Assembly: GCA_900556935.1 (NCBI GenBank)
Contig: USQL01000039.1
Span: 1 to 20,585 of the forward strand
DNA from: an uncultured Eubacteriales bacterium
Lineage (GTDB): Bacteria; Bacillota; Clostridia; Oscillospirales; Oscillospiraceae
Direction of reading: 5' to 3'
Length of the DNA: 20,585 bases
Notes under the pieces: generated by a model
The model's input: the letters and a program-made list of their open reading frames with translations, nothing else
Database searches by the model: none
Told to the model about the DNA's origin: nothing
Part shown: in pieces, positions 7,621 to 14,964 of the stretch
Layout: every line of letters starts with the position of its first letter
Numbering within the stretch: the stretch's first letter is position 1
Made by a program: the position numbers and the translations under genes

Positions 7621-8801
7621 ATCTGTGGCATTCTCTGGAAGGGCAGCTGGAACTGGAGCTTCTGACCGCCGACCCTGCCGGAGCGCTCTGTGCCTTTTCC
7701 GCCGTCCCGCTGACCCGGGTTCAGCCGGAGAGCCCGCTGCTTCTCCGCTTCCGCATCCGAAGGACCGACCTTCCAAAAGCCGTCGCCCTGGCGCAGCGCC
7801 GGGGCGAAAAGCTGCGGATTGTCCGGCATCTGGGGCTTTTCTGGCGGATGCAGGCTTTTTTTCGCAGACCTGTGCTGCTTGTGGGGCTTGCGGTGCTGTT
7901 TTGCCTGGTGCTTTTTATCCCCACAAGAATCCTTTTCTTCCGGGTGGAGGGAAACCGCGCCGTTCCGGCCCGAAAAATTCTGGCAGCGGCGGAGGAGAGC
8001 GGCCTGTATTTTGGGGTCAGCCGCCGGGGGATTCGCAGTGAAAAAATCAAAAATCAGCTGCTCTCCGCCATCCCGGAGCTGAAATGGGCGGGCATCAATA
8101 CCAAGGGATGCATCGCCACCGTACAGGTCGCGGAAAAGCAGGAGCCTGTCCCCATGGAGCCGGACCCCGGCACCGCCGCCAGCATTGTCGCTCGTCGGGA
8201 CGGGGTGATTTTCAGCCTGACCGCCACCCGGGGCACCGCCCTGTGCGCCCCCGGGCAGGCGGTTTCCAAGGGGCAGGTACTCATTTCCGGCTACACCGAC
8301 TGCGGCCTGTGCGTCCTTTCCCAGCGGGCCCAGGGGGAGGTCATGGCCTATACGGGCCGCTCCTTTTCCGTGCTGATGCCGGAAAATCGGCTTCAAAAGG
8401 GGGCTCCCTCCAAAATAATCCGGCGATGGAGCTTGATTTTTCAAAAAAAGCGGATAAAATTGTGGTTTGGTAGTGGAATTTTAGGTAGGGAATGTGGTAG
8501 AATGTGTAAAGAGTATCCGCTGACGCTGCCGGGTGGCTTTGTGCTGCCGGTAAGCCTTGTGCTGGAGGAGTATACCGCCGTCCCATTGACACCGGAACGC
8601 GTAAGCCCCCGGGAGGCCGAGGAACAGCTGAAGGCCTTTTCCAAAGACTTTCTCCGCCAGTCCATGGCCGCCGGGACCGTCCAGACCGCCGCGGAAACCG
8701 TATCCCTGTCAAAGGGTGCCTATGTACTCTCCGGCTTTTACAGCTGCCTGGAGTCCATCGGCGTTTCCAGACAGGAACAGATAGGAGACACCAATGAGTA
8801 A
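7617..8801 (+). CDS. yqfD: Sporulation protein YqfD family
   Basis: A 394-aa membrane protein of the YqfD family (398 aa in B. subtilis), required for efficient sporulation; its activity is not established. The N-terminal about 80 residues are cytoplasmic-looking, one strong transmembrane segment follows (about 84-104), and the C-terminal two thirds form an extracytoplasmic domain with a VEGNRAVPARKIL segment like the start of POTRA-type domains. ATG 7617 has AGGAGGTG just upstream and overlaps the yqfC stop, indicating coupled translation. Around 8430-8520 the DNA becomes AT-rich and the protein carries an unusual basic stretch (IFQKKRIKLWFGSG); promoter sequences lie there. The last 8 bp overlap phoH. 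Confidence 0.9.
   Translation: MNLWHSLEGQLELELLTADPAGALCAFSAVPLTRVQPESPLLLRFRIRRTDLPKAVALAQRRGEKLRIVRHLGLFWRMQAFFRRPVLLVGLAVLFCLVLFIPTRILFFRVEGNRAVPARKILAAAEESGLYFGVSRRGIRSEKIKNQLLSAIPELKWAGINTKGCIATVQVAEKQEPVPMEPDPGTAASIVARRDGVIFSLTATRGTALCAPGQAVSKGQVLISGYTDCGLCVLSQRAQGEVMAYTGRSFSVLMPENRLQKGAPSKIIRRWSLIFQKKRIKLWFGSGILGRECGRMCKEYPLTLPGGFVLPVSLVLEEYTAVPLTPERVSPREAEEQLKAFSKDFLRQSMAAGTVQTAAETVSLSKGAYVLSGFYSCLESIGVSRQEQIGDTNE
8433..8460 (+). promoter_or_regulatory. Candidate sigma-A promoter inside yqfD for phoH and downstream genes
   Basis: TTGATT (8433-8438) and TAAAAT (8455-8460) are 16 bp apart. They lie in an AT-rich patch in otherwise GC-rich coding sequence, about 330 bp before phoH. Growth-phase transcription of phoH, ybeY, era and recO needs a promoter independent of the sporulation genes yqfC-yqfD, which makes this site plausible. 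Confidence 0.5.
8495..8503 (+). promoter_or_regulatory. Candidate extended -10 promoter inside yqfD
   Basis: TGGTAGAAT is an extended -10 box (TGN followed by TAGAAT). It lies 35 bp after the preceding -10 candidate in the same AT-rich patch. The -35 region at the usual distance (about 8474-8480) is weak, which extended -10 promoters tolerate. It could be the main or a second start for the phoH operon. Confidence 0.4.
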
Positions 8802-9819
8802 GGAAATAGAAAGAATCGTAAATGCCGACCGGGTAGAGGACCTGATTGCCGTGTTCGGCTCCTTCGATGAAAACGTGCGCCGGATTGAGGACGCTCTGGG
8901 CGTGCGCATTGTGAGCCGTGGGGATGACCTGAAGGTCACCGGGGACGAGGAGGCGGCCGACAAGGCCGTCCGCACCCTGGAAGCGCTGCTGTCCCTGGCC
9001 GCCAAGGGAGAGGCCATCGATGAGCAGCGGGTCCGCTATCTCATCACCCTGGTCAGCGAAGGAAATGAGGACCAGATTGCCAAAATGGCCCAGGATGTGG
9101 TGTGCATCACCGCCAAGGGCAAGCCCATCAAGGCCAAAACCGTGGGCCAGCAGACCTATATGAAGGCCATCCAGAAGAATACCGTCACCATCGGCGTGGG
9201 CCCTGCCGGTACGGGCAAGACCTATCTGGCCGTGGCCGCCGCGGTCTCCGCCTTCCGGGAGCGGACCGTGAACCGAATTATTCTCACCCGTCCCGCCGTG
9301 GAAGCGGGGGAGCGGCTGGGATTCCTGCCCGGGGATTTGCAGAACAAGGTGGACCCCTACCTTCGGCCCCTGTACGACGCGCTGTACGATATGCTGGGGG
9401 CCGAGACCTTCCAGAAGTACCAGGAGCGGGGCTCCATTGAGGTAGCGCCCCTGGCCTACATGCGGGGCCGTACCCTGGACGACAGCTTCATCATCTTGGA
9501 CGAGGCCCAGAACACCACCCGGGAGCAGATGAAAATGTTCTTAACCCGGCTTGGCTTCGGCTCCAAAATCGTCATCACCGGCGACGTGACCCAGATTGAC
9601 CTGCCGGACGACAAGGTCTCCGGCCTGAAGGACGCGGTGCGGGTGCTTCAGGGGGTGGAGGACATCGCCATCTGCCGCCTGACCTCCGCCGACGTGGTCC
9701 GCCACGCCCTGGTGCAGAAAATCATCAACGCCTACGAGCAGTCTGACAAGCATGACAATACAAAACCCTCCCAGGATTTCCGGGGACGGTATCAAAGGAA
9801 GAGAACAAATGAGAAATAA
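8794..9819 (+). CDS. phoH: PhoH family ATPase
   Basis: A 341-aa cytoplasmic P-loop NTPase of the PhoH (YbeZ) family, linked to RNA metabolism and often paired with YbeY. Walker A GPAGTGKT is at 136-143 and Walker B with the DEAQN box at 232-240. A sensor-like ITGDVTQIDLP segment follows at 261-271. The N-terminal part (about 1-70) looks like the single-strand nucleic-acid-binding segment seen before the ATPase in this family. AGGAG precedes the start with good spacing. The start overlaps yqfD by 8 bp, and the end overlaps ybeY by 11 bp. Confidence 0.95.
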   Translation: MSKEIERIVNADRVEDLIAVFGSFDENVRRIEDALGVRIVSRGDDLKVTGDEEAADKAVRTLEALLSLAAKGEAIDEQRVRYLITLVSEGNEDQIAKMAQDVVCITAKGKPIKAKTVGQQTYMKAIQKNTVTIGVGPAGTGKTYLAVAAAVSAFRERTVNRIILTRPAVEAGERLGFLPGDLQNKVDPYLRPLYDALYDMLGAETFQKYQERGSIEVAPLAYMRGRTLDDSFIILDEAQNTTREQMKMFLTRLGFGSKIVITGDVTQIDLPDDKVSGLKDAVRVLQGVEDIAICRLTSADVVRHALVQKIINAYEQSDKHDNTKPSQDFRGRYQRKRTNEK

Positions 9820-10309
9820 AGTGAATCTGGTCTTTCAGCAGGGCGGCCTGCAGCGCCTGCCCATCGCCGCCAATATCCGCACCTGCATCAACGCCGTTTT
9901 GAAGGCCGAGGGGGTCACCGCCAAGTGCGAAATCAACGTCCTGGTCACCGACGACAAAGGCATCCAGCAGATTAACCGCACCTCCCGGAACATTGACAAG
10001 CCCACGGATGTATTGAGCTTTCCCATGTTTGAGCTCTCTCCCGGGGAGCTGCCCCAGGATTGGAGCGAATACGAGGACCCGGATACCGGTCTCGTGCCCC
10101 TGGGGGATATGTGTATCTCCCTGGAGCGGGCCATTGCCCAGGCCCAGGAGTTCGGCCACACCACCCGCCGGGAGGTGGGGTATCTCACCATCCATTCCAT
10201 GCTCCATCTTTTGGGCTATGACCACATGGACGAGGGCCCCCAGAAGCGCCAGATGCGCGCCAGAGAAGAAGACATTGCCGCGGGCATCCCCGGCATGAGC
10301 CGCAAGTAA
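9809..10309 (+). CDS. ybeY: Endoribonuclease / rRNA maturation factor YbeY
   Basis: A 166-aa zinc-dependent endoribonuclease family member that takes part in 16S rRNA 3' maturation and ribosome quality control. The metal-binding signature HSMLHLLGYDH is intact with His129, His133 and His139. The upstream core contains DVLSFPMF and the LGDMCIS strand typical of the family. ATG 9809 is chosen over an in-frame ATG at 9752, because AAAGGAAGAG lies just upstream and the protein then has the normal length. It overlaps phoH by 11 bp, which fits the known functional pairing. Era follows 10 bp later. Confidence 0.95.
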   Translation: MRNKVNLVFQQGGLQRLPIAANIRTCINAVLKAEGVTAKCEINVLVTDDKGIQQINRTSRNIDKPTDVLSFPMFELSPGELPQDWSEYEDPDTGLVPLGDMCISLERAIAQAQEFGHTTRREVGYLTIHSMLHLLGYDHMDEGPQKRQMRAREEDIAAGIPGMSRK

Positions 10310-10319
10310 AGGAGAACCT

Positions 10320-11207
10320 ATGAAGACCAAAACCGCTATGATTACCATCTGCGGACGGCCCAATGTGGGCAAGTCCACCCTGACCAATTATCTGGTGGGG
10401 GAGAAGATTGCCATCGTTTCCAACAAGCCCCAGACCACCCGCAACCGCATCTGCGGCATCGTCACCCGGGAGGATATCCAGTACGTCTTTGTAGATACCC
10501 CCGGCTTCCACCGGGCGAGAACCAAGCTGGGCGACTATATGGTAAACGTCGCCCAGGAATCCATCGCGGACGTGGACCTGACCCTGCTGGTGGTGGAGCC
10601 CATCGCCTCCGTAGGACCCCAGGAGGAGGGGCTGATTGAGAAAATCCAGGCAAGCCGGTGCCCCGCCATTCTGGTCATCAACAAAATCGATACGGTGGAG
10701 AAGGATACTTTGCTCTCCGTCATCGCCGCCTATTCCGAAAAGGCCCAATTCGATGCCATTATGCCCATCTCCGCCAAAACCGGCGACGGGGTAGAGGAGC
10801 TTCTGGGCCTGTGCGGCAAATATGCCCAGGAGGGCCCCTTCCTGTTCCCGGCGGACATCACCACGGACCAGCCCGAGCGCCAGGTCATGGCGGAAATCAT
10901 CCGGGAGAAGCTTCTGTGGTGCCTGGACAAGGAAATCCCCCACGGCACCGCAGTGGAAATCACCAAGTTCTCCGAGCGGGACAACGGCATCATCGACCTG
11001 GATGCCACCATTTACTGCGAAAAGGCCAGCCACAAGGGCATTATCATCGGCAAAAAAGGGGAGATGCTGAAAAAAATCTCCACCCTTGCCCGCCGGGACT
11101 GCGAAAAATTCATGGGCACCCAGGTCTTTCTCACCACCTGGGTCAAGGTCAAGGAGAACTGGCGGGACAGCGATTTCCTGGTCAAAAACTTCGGCTATCG
11201 GGAGTAA
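10320..11207 (+). CDS. era: GTPase Era
   Basis: A 295-aa Ras-like GTPase with a C-terminal KH domain that binds the 3' end of 16S rRNA and acts in 30S assembly. The GTPase boxes are intact: GRPNVGKS (12-19), the PQTTRNRI switch (37-44), DTPG (59-62), NKID (121-124) and SAKTGDGV (151-158). The KH loop IIIGKKGEMLKKI lies near residue 240. AAAGGAG precedes the ATG. It follows ybeY in the same operon, consistent with shared work on 16S rRNA maturation. In B. subtilis, dgkA and cdd lie between ybeY and era; they are absent here. Confidence 0.97.
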   Translation: MKTKTAMITICGRPNVGKSTLTNYLVGEKIAIVSNKPQTTRNRICGIVTREDIQYVFVDTPGFHRARTKLGDYMVNVAQESIADVDLTLLVVEPIASVGPQEEGLIEKIQASRCPAILVINKIDTVEKDTLLSVIAAYSEKAQFDAIMPISAKTGDGVEELLGLCGKYAQEGPFLFPADITTDQPERQVMAEIIREKLLWCLDKEIPHGTAVEITKFSERDNGIIDLDATIYCEKASHKGIIIGKKGEMLKKISTLARRDCEKFMGTQVFLTTWVKVKENWRDSDFLVKNFGYRE

Positions 11208-11268
11208 GCCAGTTTTTTCCTGAGTAGCCTGTTCCCTTTCCGCAAAAGCTAGGCCGGGAGGGATGCCT

Positions 11269-11412
11269 ATGCTGTCACAGGAATATTGGAAGCTGTTCTT
11301 GGAAACCGGCGCGCCGGAGGCCTATCTTATGTATACACAAGCCCTGCATCAGGAGGAACACCATGTATCTGACGGTCCGGGCCATCGTCCTGCGGGTCTC
11401 GGAATACAATGA
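11269..11412 (+). CDS. yqzL: YqzL-like small protein (47 aa)
   Basis: A 47-codon gene between era and recO, exactly where B. subtilis has yqzL, which also encodes about 47 residues. The N-terminal half (EYWKLFLETGAPEAYLMY) resembles the YqzL pattern of an aromatic WK-F motif, a T/SG turn and a YL-F/Y helix. GGGAGGG lies 6 nt before ATG 11269; ATG 11263, in frame, abuts it and is less likely. The last 50 bp overlap the start of recO, and recO's ribosome binding site lies inside this gene, suggesting coupling. Its function is unknown. The C-terminal third, which shares DNA with recO, does not look conserved. Confidence 0.75.
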   Translation: MLSQEYWKLFLETGAPEAYLMYTQALHQEEHHVSDGPGHRPAGLGIQ

Positions 11413-12145
11413 CCGGGATGCCCTTCTGACGGTGCTGACCCAGAATTACGGCAAGCTGACCATCAAGGCCCGGGGGCTGCGGCGAAAAAACAGCCCCCTG
11501 ATTGCCCCCTGTCAGCTGCTTTGCTACGGGGAATTCACCCTGTTCGAATACAAGGGAAAATACACCATCAACGAAGCCCACGCCCTGGAGCTGTTTCAGG
11601 GCCTTCGCCGGGAGCTGACCCAGCTTTCCCTGGGCAGCTATTTTGCCCAGGTTACGGAGCTCATCTCCCAGGAGGACATGCCCAACCCGGAGCTCCAGTC
11701 GCTGCTTCTCAACTGCCTGTACGCCATGTCCAGCCTGGGGGAGCCTGAAAACAAGGTCAAGGCCGTCTTCGAGCTTCGTGCCGCCTGCCTGGCAGGCTAC
11801 ACCCCTGAGCTCTTCGGCTGCCATATCTGCGGCAGCCAGACCCCGGACCGGTTCGACCTGAGCCAAGGGCAGCTTGAATGCCACGGCTGCCGGGATGCCG
11901 AGTCTTCCGGCATCCGGGTTCCTGTCTCCCCGGAAATGCTGGAGGCCATGCGCTATATCTGCCTGTGCGGCCCCAAGCGGCTGTTTTCCTTCCGTCTGGG
12001 GGAAAATACCATGAACGCTCTGGGAAACCTGACGGAAGGGTATTTGCAGACCCAGCTGGAGCACGGATTCCCCACATTGGATTTTTACAAGTCCCTGTTC
12101 GTCAGGGAAGCTTTTTTAGGAGAACAACATGACGGAATTGTATGA
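11363..12145 (+). CDS. recO: DNA repair protein RecO
   Basis: A 260-aa recombination mediator that helps load RecA on SSB-coated single-stranded DNA in the RecFOR pathway. The N-terminal OB fold (about 1-80) includes YLTVRAIVLRVSEYNDRDAL-type residues and the basic KARGLRRKNS loop. The helical C-terminal domain has a four-Cys zinc site (C153, C156, C173, C176). AGGAGG precedes ATG 11363. It follows era/yqzL, as in many Firmicutes, and overlaps mutS2 by 17 bp. Confidence 0.95.
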   Translation: MYLTVRAIVLRVSEYNDRDALLTVLTQNYGKLTIKARGLRRKNSPLIAPCQLLCYGEFTLFEYKGKYTINEAHALELFQGLRRELTQLSLGSYFAQVTELISQEDMPNPELQSLLLNCLYAMSSLGEPENKVKAVFELRAACLAGYTPELFGCHICGSQTPDRFDLSQGQLECHGCRDAESSGIRVPVSPEMLEAMRYICLCGPKRLFSFRLGENTMNALGNLTEGYLQTQLEHGFPTLDFYKSLFVREAFLGEQHDGIV

Positions 12146-14507
12146 AAAATCCCTGTCCAAGCTGGAGCTGGGGCAGGTTCTTACCATGCTTTCCCAGTGC
12201 GCCGGAAGCGAGGGCGGCAAGGCCCGCTGCCTGGAATTGATGCCCAGCACGGACCTGGACACGGTCCGGGAAAAACTGGACCAGACCACCGCCGCCTCCG
12301 ACCTGTGCGCGCGGAAAGGAAACCCCACCTTTGCCGATGTTGCCGATGTCTCCGCCAGCCTGGAGCGGGCGGACCGGGGCGGCAGCCTGCAGCCGGTAGA
12401 GCTTCTGCGCATTGCGGGCATTCTGCGCTGCGCCAGAACCGTCAAGGGGTATGTAGCCGAGGACGACCCAAAAACCGTCCTGGACCCGCTTTTTAACGCT
12501 TTAACCCCCAATAAGTACTTAGAGGACCGGATTTTCGGGGCCATTCTCTCGGAGGACGAGATTGCCGATACTGCCTCCTCCGCCCTGGCGGATATCCGCC
12601 GCCATATGCGCATCCAGTCCGGCAAAATCCGGGACAGCCTGCAAAAGGTCATTTCCTCCCCGGCCTACAGCAAGTTCCTGCGGGAGCCCATCATCACCAT
12701 CCGGCAGGGCCGCTACGTCGTGCCCGTCAAGTCCGAGTGCAAAAACGATGTGCCCGGCCTTGTCCACGATGTGTCCGCCACCGGCTCTACCTATTTTGTG
12801 GAGCCCATGTCCGCCGTCAACGCCAACAACGCCCTGCGGGAGCTGGAGCTCAAAGAGAAGAAGGAGATCGAGCGGATTCTGGCGGAGCTCTCCGCAGAGG
12901 CCGCGGGCTATGCCGAGAACATCCGCCTGGATGTGGAGATGCTCATCCAGCTGGACGTGATTTTCGCCAAGGCCAAGCTGGCCTACCGGATGAACGCCTG
13001 GGCACCGCTCATGAACGACCAGGGCAGGGTAGAGCTGCGCAACGCCCGCCACCCCCTGATTGACCCAAAAAAAGCCGTGCCCATCTCCCTGCGCCTGGGC
13101 TCGGACTTTGACACCATGATTATCACCGGGCCCAATACCGGCGGCAAAACCGTGACCTTAAAGACCATCGGCCTTTTGACTCTGATGGCGGAGTGTGGCC
13201 TCCATGTGCCCGCCGGGGATGGCAGCACCCTTTCCACCTTTGATGCCATATTAGCCGACATCGGCGACGAGCAGTCCATCGCCCAAAGCCTTTCCACCTT
13301 CTCCGGCCACATGCGCACCATTGTAGACGTGGTGGCCCAGTGTGACAACCGGACGCTGGTGCTCTACGACGAGCTGGGCGCGGGCACCGACCCCGCCGAG
13401 GGCGCGGCCCTGGCCATCGCCCTGATTCAGTTCAGCCGCAAAATGGGCTCCCGGGTGGTGGCGACGACCCACTACGCCGAGTTAAAGCTCTACGCCATGC
13501 GGACCCCGGGGGTCATCAACGCCTCCTGCGAGTTCGACGTGGAGACCCTTCAGCCCACCTATCGGCTGCTCATCGGCATCCCCGGCAAGTCCAACGCCTT
13601 TGCCATCTGCCGCAAGCTGGGCCTTTCCGAGGACATTCTGAAAGAGGCCAACGATCTGGTGGGCAAGAGCGACAAGGACTTTGAGGACGTTTTGAGCCAG
13701 CTGGAGCAGCAGCGCCAGCAGATGGAGTCCGCCCGCCGGGAGGCAGAGCGCTTAAAGCAGGAGACCGCCAAAATCAAGCAGCAGAGCGAGGAATATAACC
13801 TACAGCTGCAAAAGGAAAAAGAAAAGGCCATGGAGTCCGCCCGCCGGGAGGCCCAGGCCATTATCGACGAGGCCCGGGCCGCCGCCAATGCCGCCTCCGA
13901 GGAGCTGAAGGCCCTGCGCAAGCAGCTGGAAAACGGCGGCGACACCACAGGCCTCAACCAGCGTCAGAGTGAGCTTCGTCGGGTCCTGAACGAGACCGAG
14001 GACAAGCTCCGGGCCAAGGCCCCCCAGAAGGAGCGCCCCAAGGCATCCCGTGGCATCCTGGTAGGGGACACGGTGGAGCTATTGAAGCTGGGCACCAAGG
14101 CAAGCGTCCTGGCCATCAACAAGGACGGCACCTATCAGCTCCAGGCGGGCATCCTGAAAATGACCGCCAAGCCGGATGAAATTTACCTTTTGGAAAACGA
14201 AAATCCCTATGTTTCCAAGGGCGGCCACCCCAAGCACTCCGGCCGGGAGATGAAGATGACGGCCATGCCCACGGAAATCGACCTGCGGGGCATGGACTGC
14301 GTGGAGGCCATCTGCGTGCTGGACCGGTACTTAGACGAGGCCATGCGGGCAAAGCTCTCCACCGTGCGCATTATCCACGGCAAGGGCACCGGCGCTCTGC
14401 GCAATGCCGTGCAGCAGGACCTGAAAAAGAACAAATTTGTCAAAAAGTTCCGTTTGGGCCAGTATGGCGAGGGAGAAGACGGGGTTACCATCGCCGAATT
14501 TTCATAA
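12129..14507 (+). CDS. mutS2: Endonuclease MutS2
   Basis: A 792-aa MutS-family ATPase without the mismatch-recognition domain. It acts on branched DNA, and in Firmicutes also on collided ribosomes. The core and clamp regions occupy about 1-310. Walker A GPNTGGKT is at 334-341, and Walker B LVLYDELGAGTDP is at 410-422. A long coiled coil (about 500-640) includes repeated ESARREA segments. The C-terminal Smr nuclease domain has IDLRG near 717 and HGKGTGALR from 750. AGGAG precedes the start. It overlaps recO and appears to be last in the phoH operon; no clear terminator follows. Confidence 0.96.
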   Translation: MTELYEKSLSKLELGQVLTMLSQCAGSEGGKARCLELMPSTDLDTVREKLDQTTAASDLCARKGNPTFADVADVSASLERADRGGSLQPVELLRIAGILRCARTVKGYVAEDDPKTVLDPLFNALTPNKYLEDRIFGAILSEDEIADTASSALADIRRHMRIQSGKIRDSLQKVISSPAYSKFLREPIITIRQGRYVVPVKSECKNDVPGLVHDVSATGSTYFVEPMSAVNANNALRELELKEKKEIERILAELSAEAAGYAENIRLDVEMLIQLDVIFAKAKLAYRMNAWAPLMNDQGRVELRNARHPLIDPKKAVPISLRLGSDFDTMIITGPNTGGKTVTLKTIGLLTLMAECGLHVPAGDGSTLSTFDAILADIGDEQSIAQSLSTFSGHMRTIVDVVAQCDNRTLVLYDELGAGTDPAEGAALAIALIQFSRKMGSRVVATTHYAELKLYAMRTPGVINASCEFDVETLQPTYRLLIGIPGKSNAFAICRKLGLSEDILKEANDLVGKSDKDFEDVLSQLEQQRQQMESARREAERLKQETAKIKQQSEEYNLQLQKEKEKAMESARREAQAIIDEARAAANAASEELKALRKQLENGGDTTGLNQRQSELRRVLNETEDKLRAKAPQKERPKASRGILVGDTVELLKLGTKASVLAINKDGTYQLQAGILKMTAKPDEIYLLENENPYVSKGGHPKHSGREMKMTAMPTEIDLRGMDCVEAICVLDRYLDEAMRAKLSTVRIIHGKGTGALRNAVQQDLKKNKFVKKFRLGQYGEGEDGVTIAEFS

Positions 14508-14555
14508 AAGTTTTCTCTTTTCCCCCTGAATTTTTTGCTTCCCCCAAGGAATCGG

Positions 14556-14584
14556 TTGACATTCTCCGAAAAAAAGGGTATTAT
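14556..14584 (+). promoter_or_regulatory. Sigma-A promoter for the HPr-like gene
   Basis: A perfect -35 box TTGACA (14556-14561) and a near-perfect -10 box TATTAT (14579-14584) are 17 bp apart. This is the best consensus promoter in the window. The start site would be near 14591, about 45 nt before the ATG. Confidence 0.85.
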
Positions 14585-14635
14585 GTTTTTAGACCCGTTG
14601 CGTCCTGTGGGGCGTGATGAAAAGGAGTGTTTGTT

Positions 14636-14896
14636 ATGTATAGCAAGGAAGTTATTGTTCGCTGTGAGTCCGGTCTGCACAACAAGCAGGCTACATATTT
14701 CGTCCAGAAGGCCAATGAGTTTGAAAGCAGCATCTGGCTGGAATCCGGCAACCGGAAGATGAACGCCAAGAGTCTGCTTGGCATCATGTCCCTGGGGATT
14801 ATCTCCGGCTCCACCGTGACCCTCAGCGCCGTGGGTGCCGACGAGGAGGCCGCCGTAACCGCTCTGGACAGCCTGCTCCAGCGGGACGTTTATTGA
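14636..14896 (+). CDS. HPr family phosphocarrier-like protein with altered active-site loop
   Basis: An 86-aa HPr-fold protein. HPr carries phosphate from enzyme I to sugar transporters on His15, and in Firmicutes is phosphorylated on Ser46 by HPrK as the catabolite-repression signal. Both His15 and Ser46 are at the exact canonical positions, and the Ser46 region AKSLLGIMSLG is typical. The active-site loop reads GLHNKQA instead of GLHARPA, so Arg17 is Lys and Pro18 is Gln. ATG 14636 has AAAGGAG 8 nt upstream; a GTG at 14627 lies inside that site. The gene is a single unit with its own strong promoter and terminator. It sits next to uvrC, a neighbourhood where many Firmicutes carry hprK, whiA and an HPr-like gene. 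It may be regulatory rather than a sugar-transport HPr. Confidence 0.88.
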   Translation: MYSKEVIVRCESGLHNKQATYFVQKANEFESSIWLESGNRKMNAKSLLGIMSLGIISGSTVTLSAVGADEEAAVTALDSLLQRDVY

Positions 14897-14915
14897 TTTC
14901 CTGGTAACATCACTG

Positions 14916-14953
14916 GCCGCCCCTGACCGTATTCGCAGGGGCGGCTCTTCTTT
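14916..14953 (+). terminator. Intrinsic terminator after the HPr-like gene
   Basis: A perfect 10-bp stem GCCGCCCCTG/CAGGGGCGGC (14916-14925 and 14936-14945), a 10-nt loop, then TCTTCTTT. It lies directly upstream of the uvrC ribosome binding site, so uvrC depends on read-through or a weak local promoter. Confidence 0.8.
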
Positions 14954-14964
14954 GGGAGAAGCCA

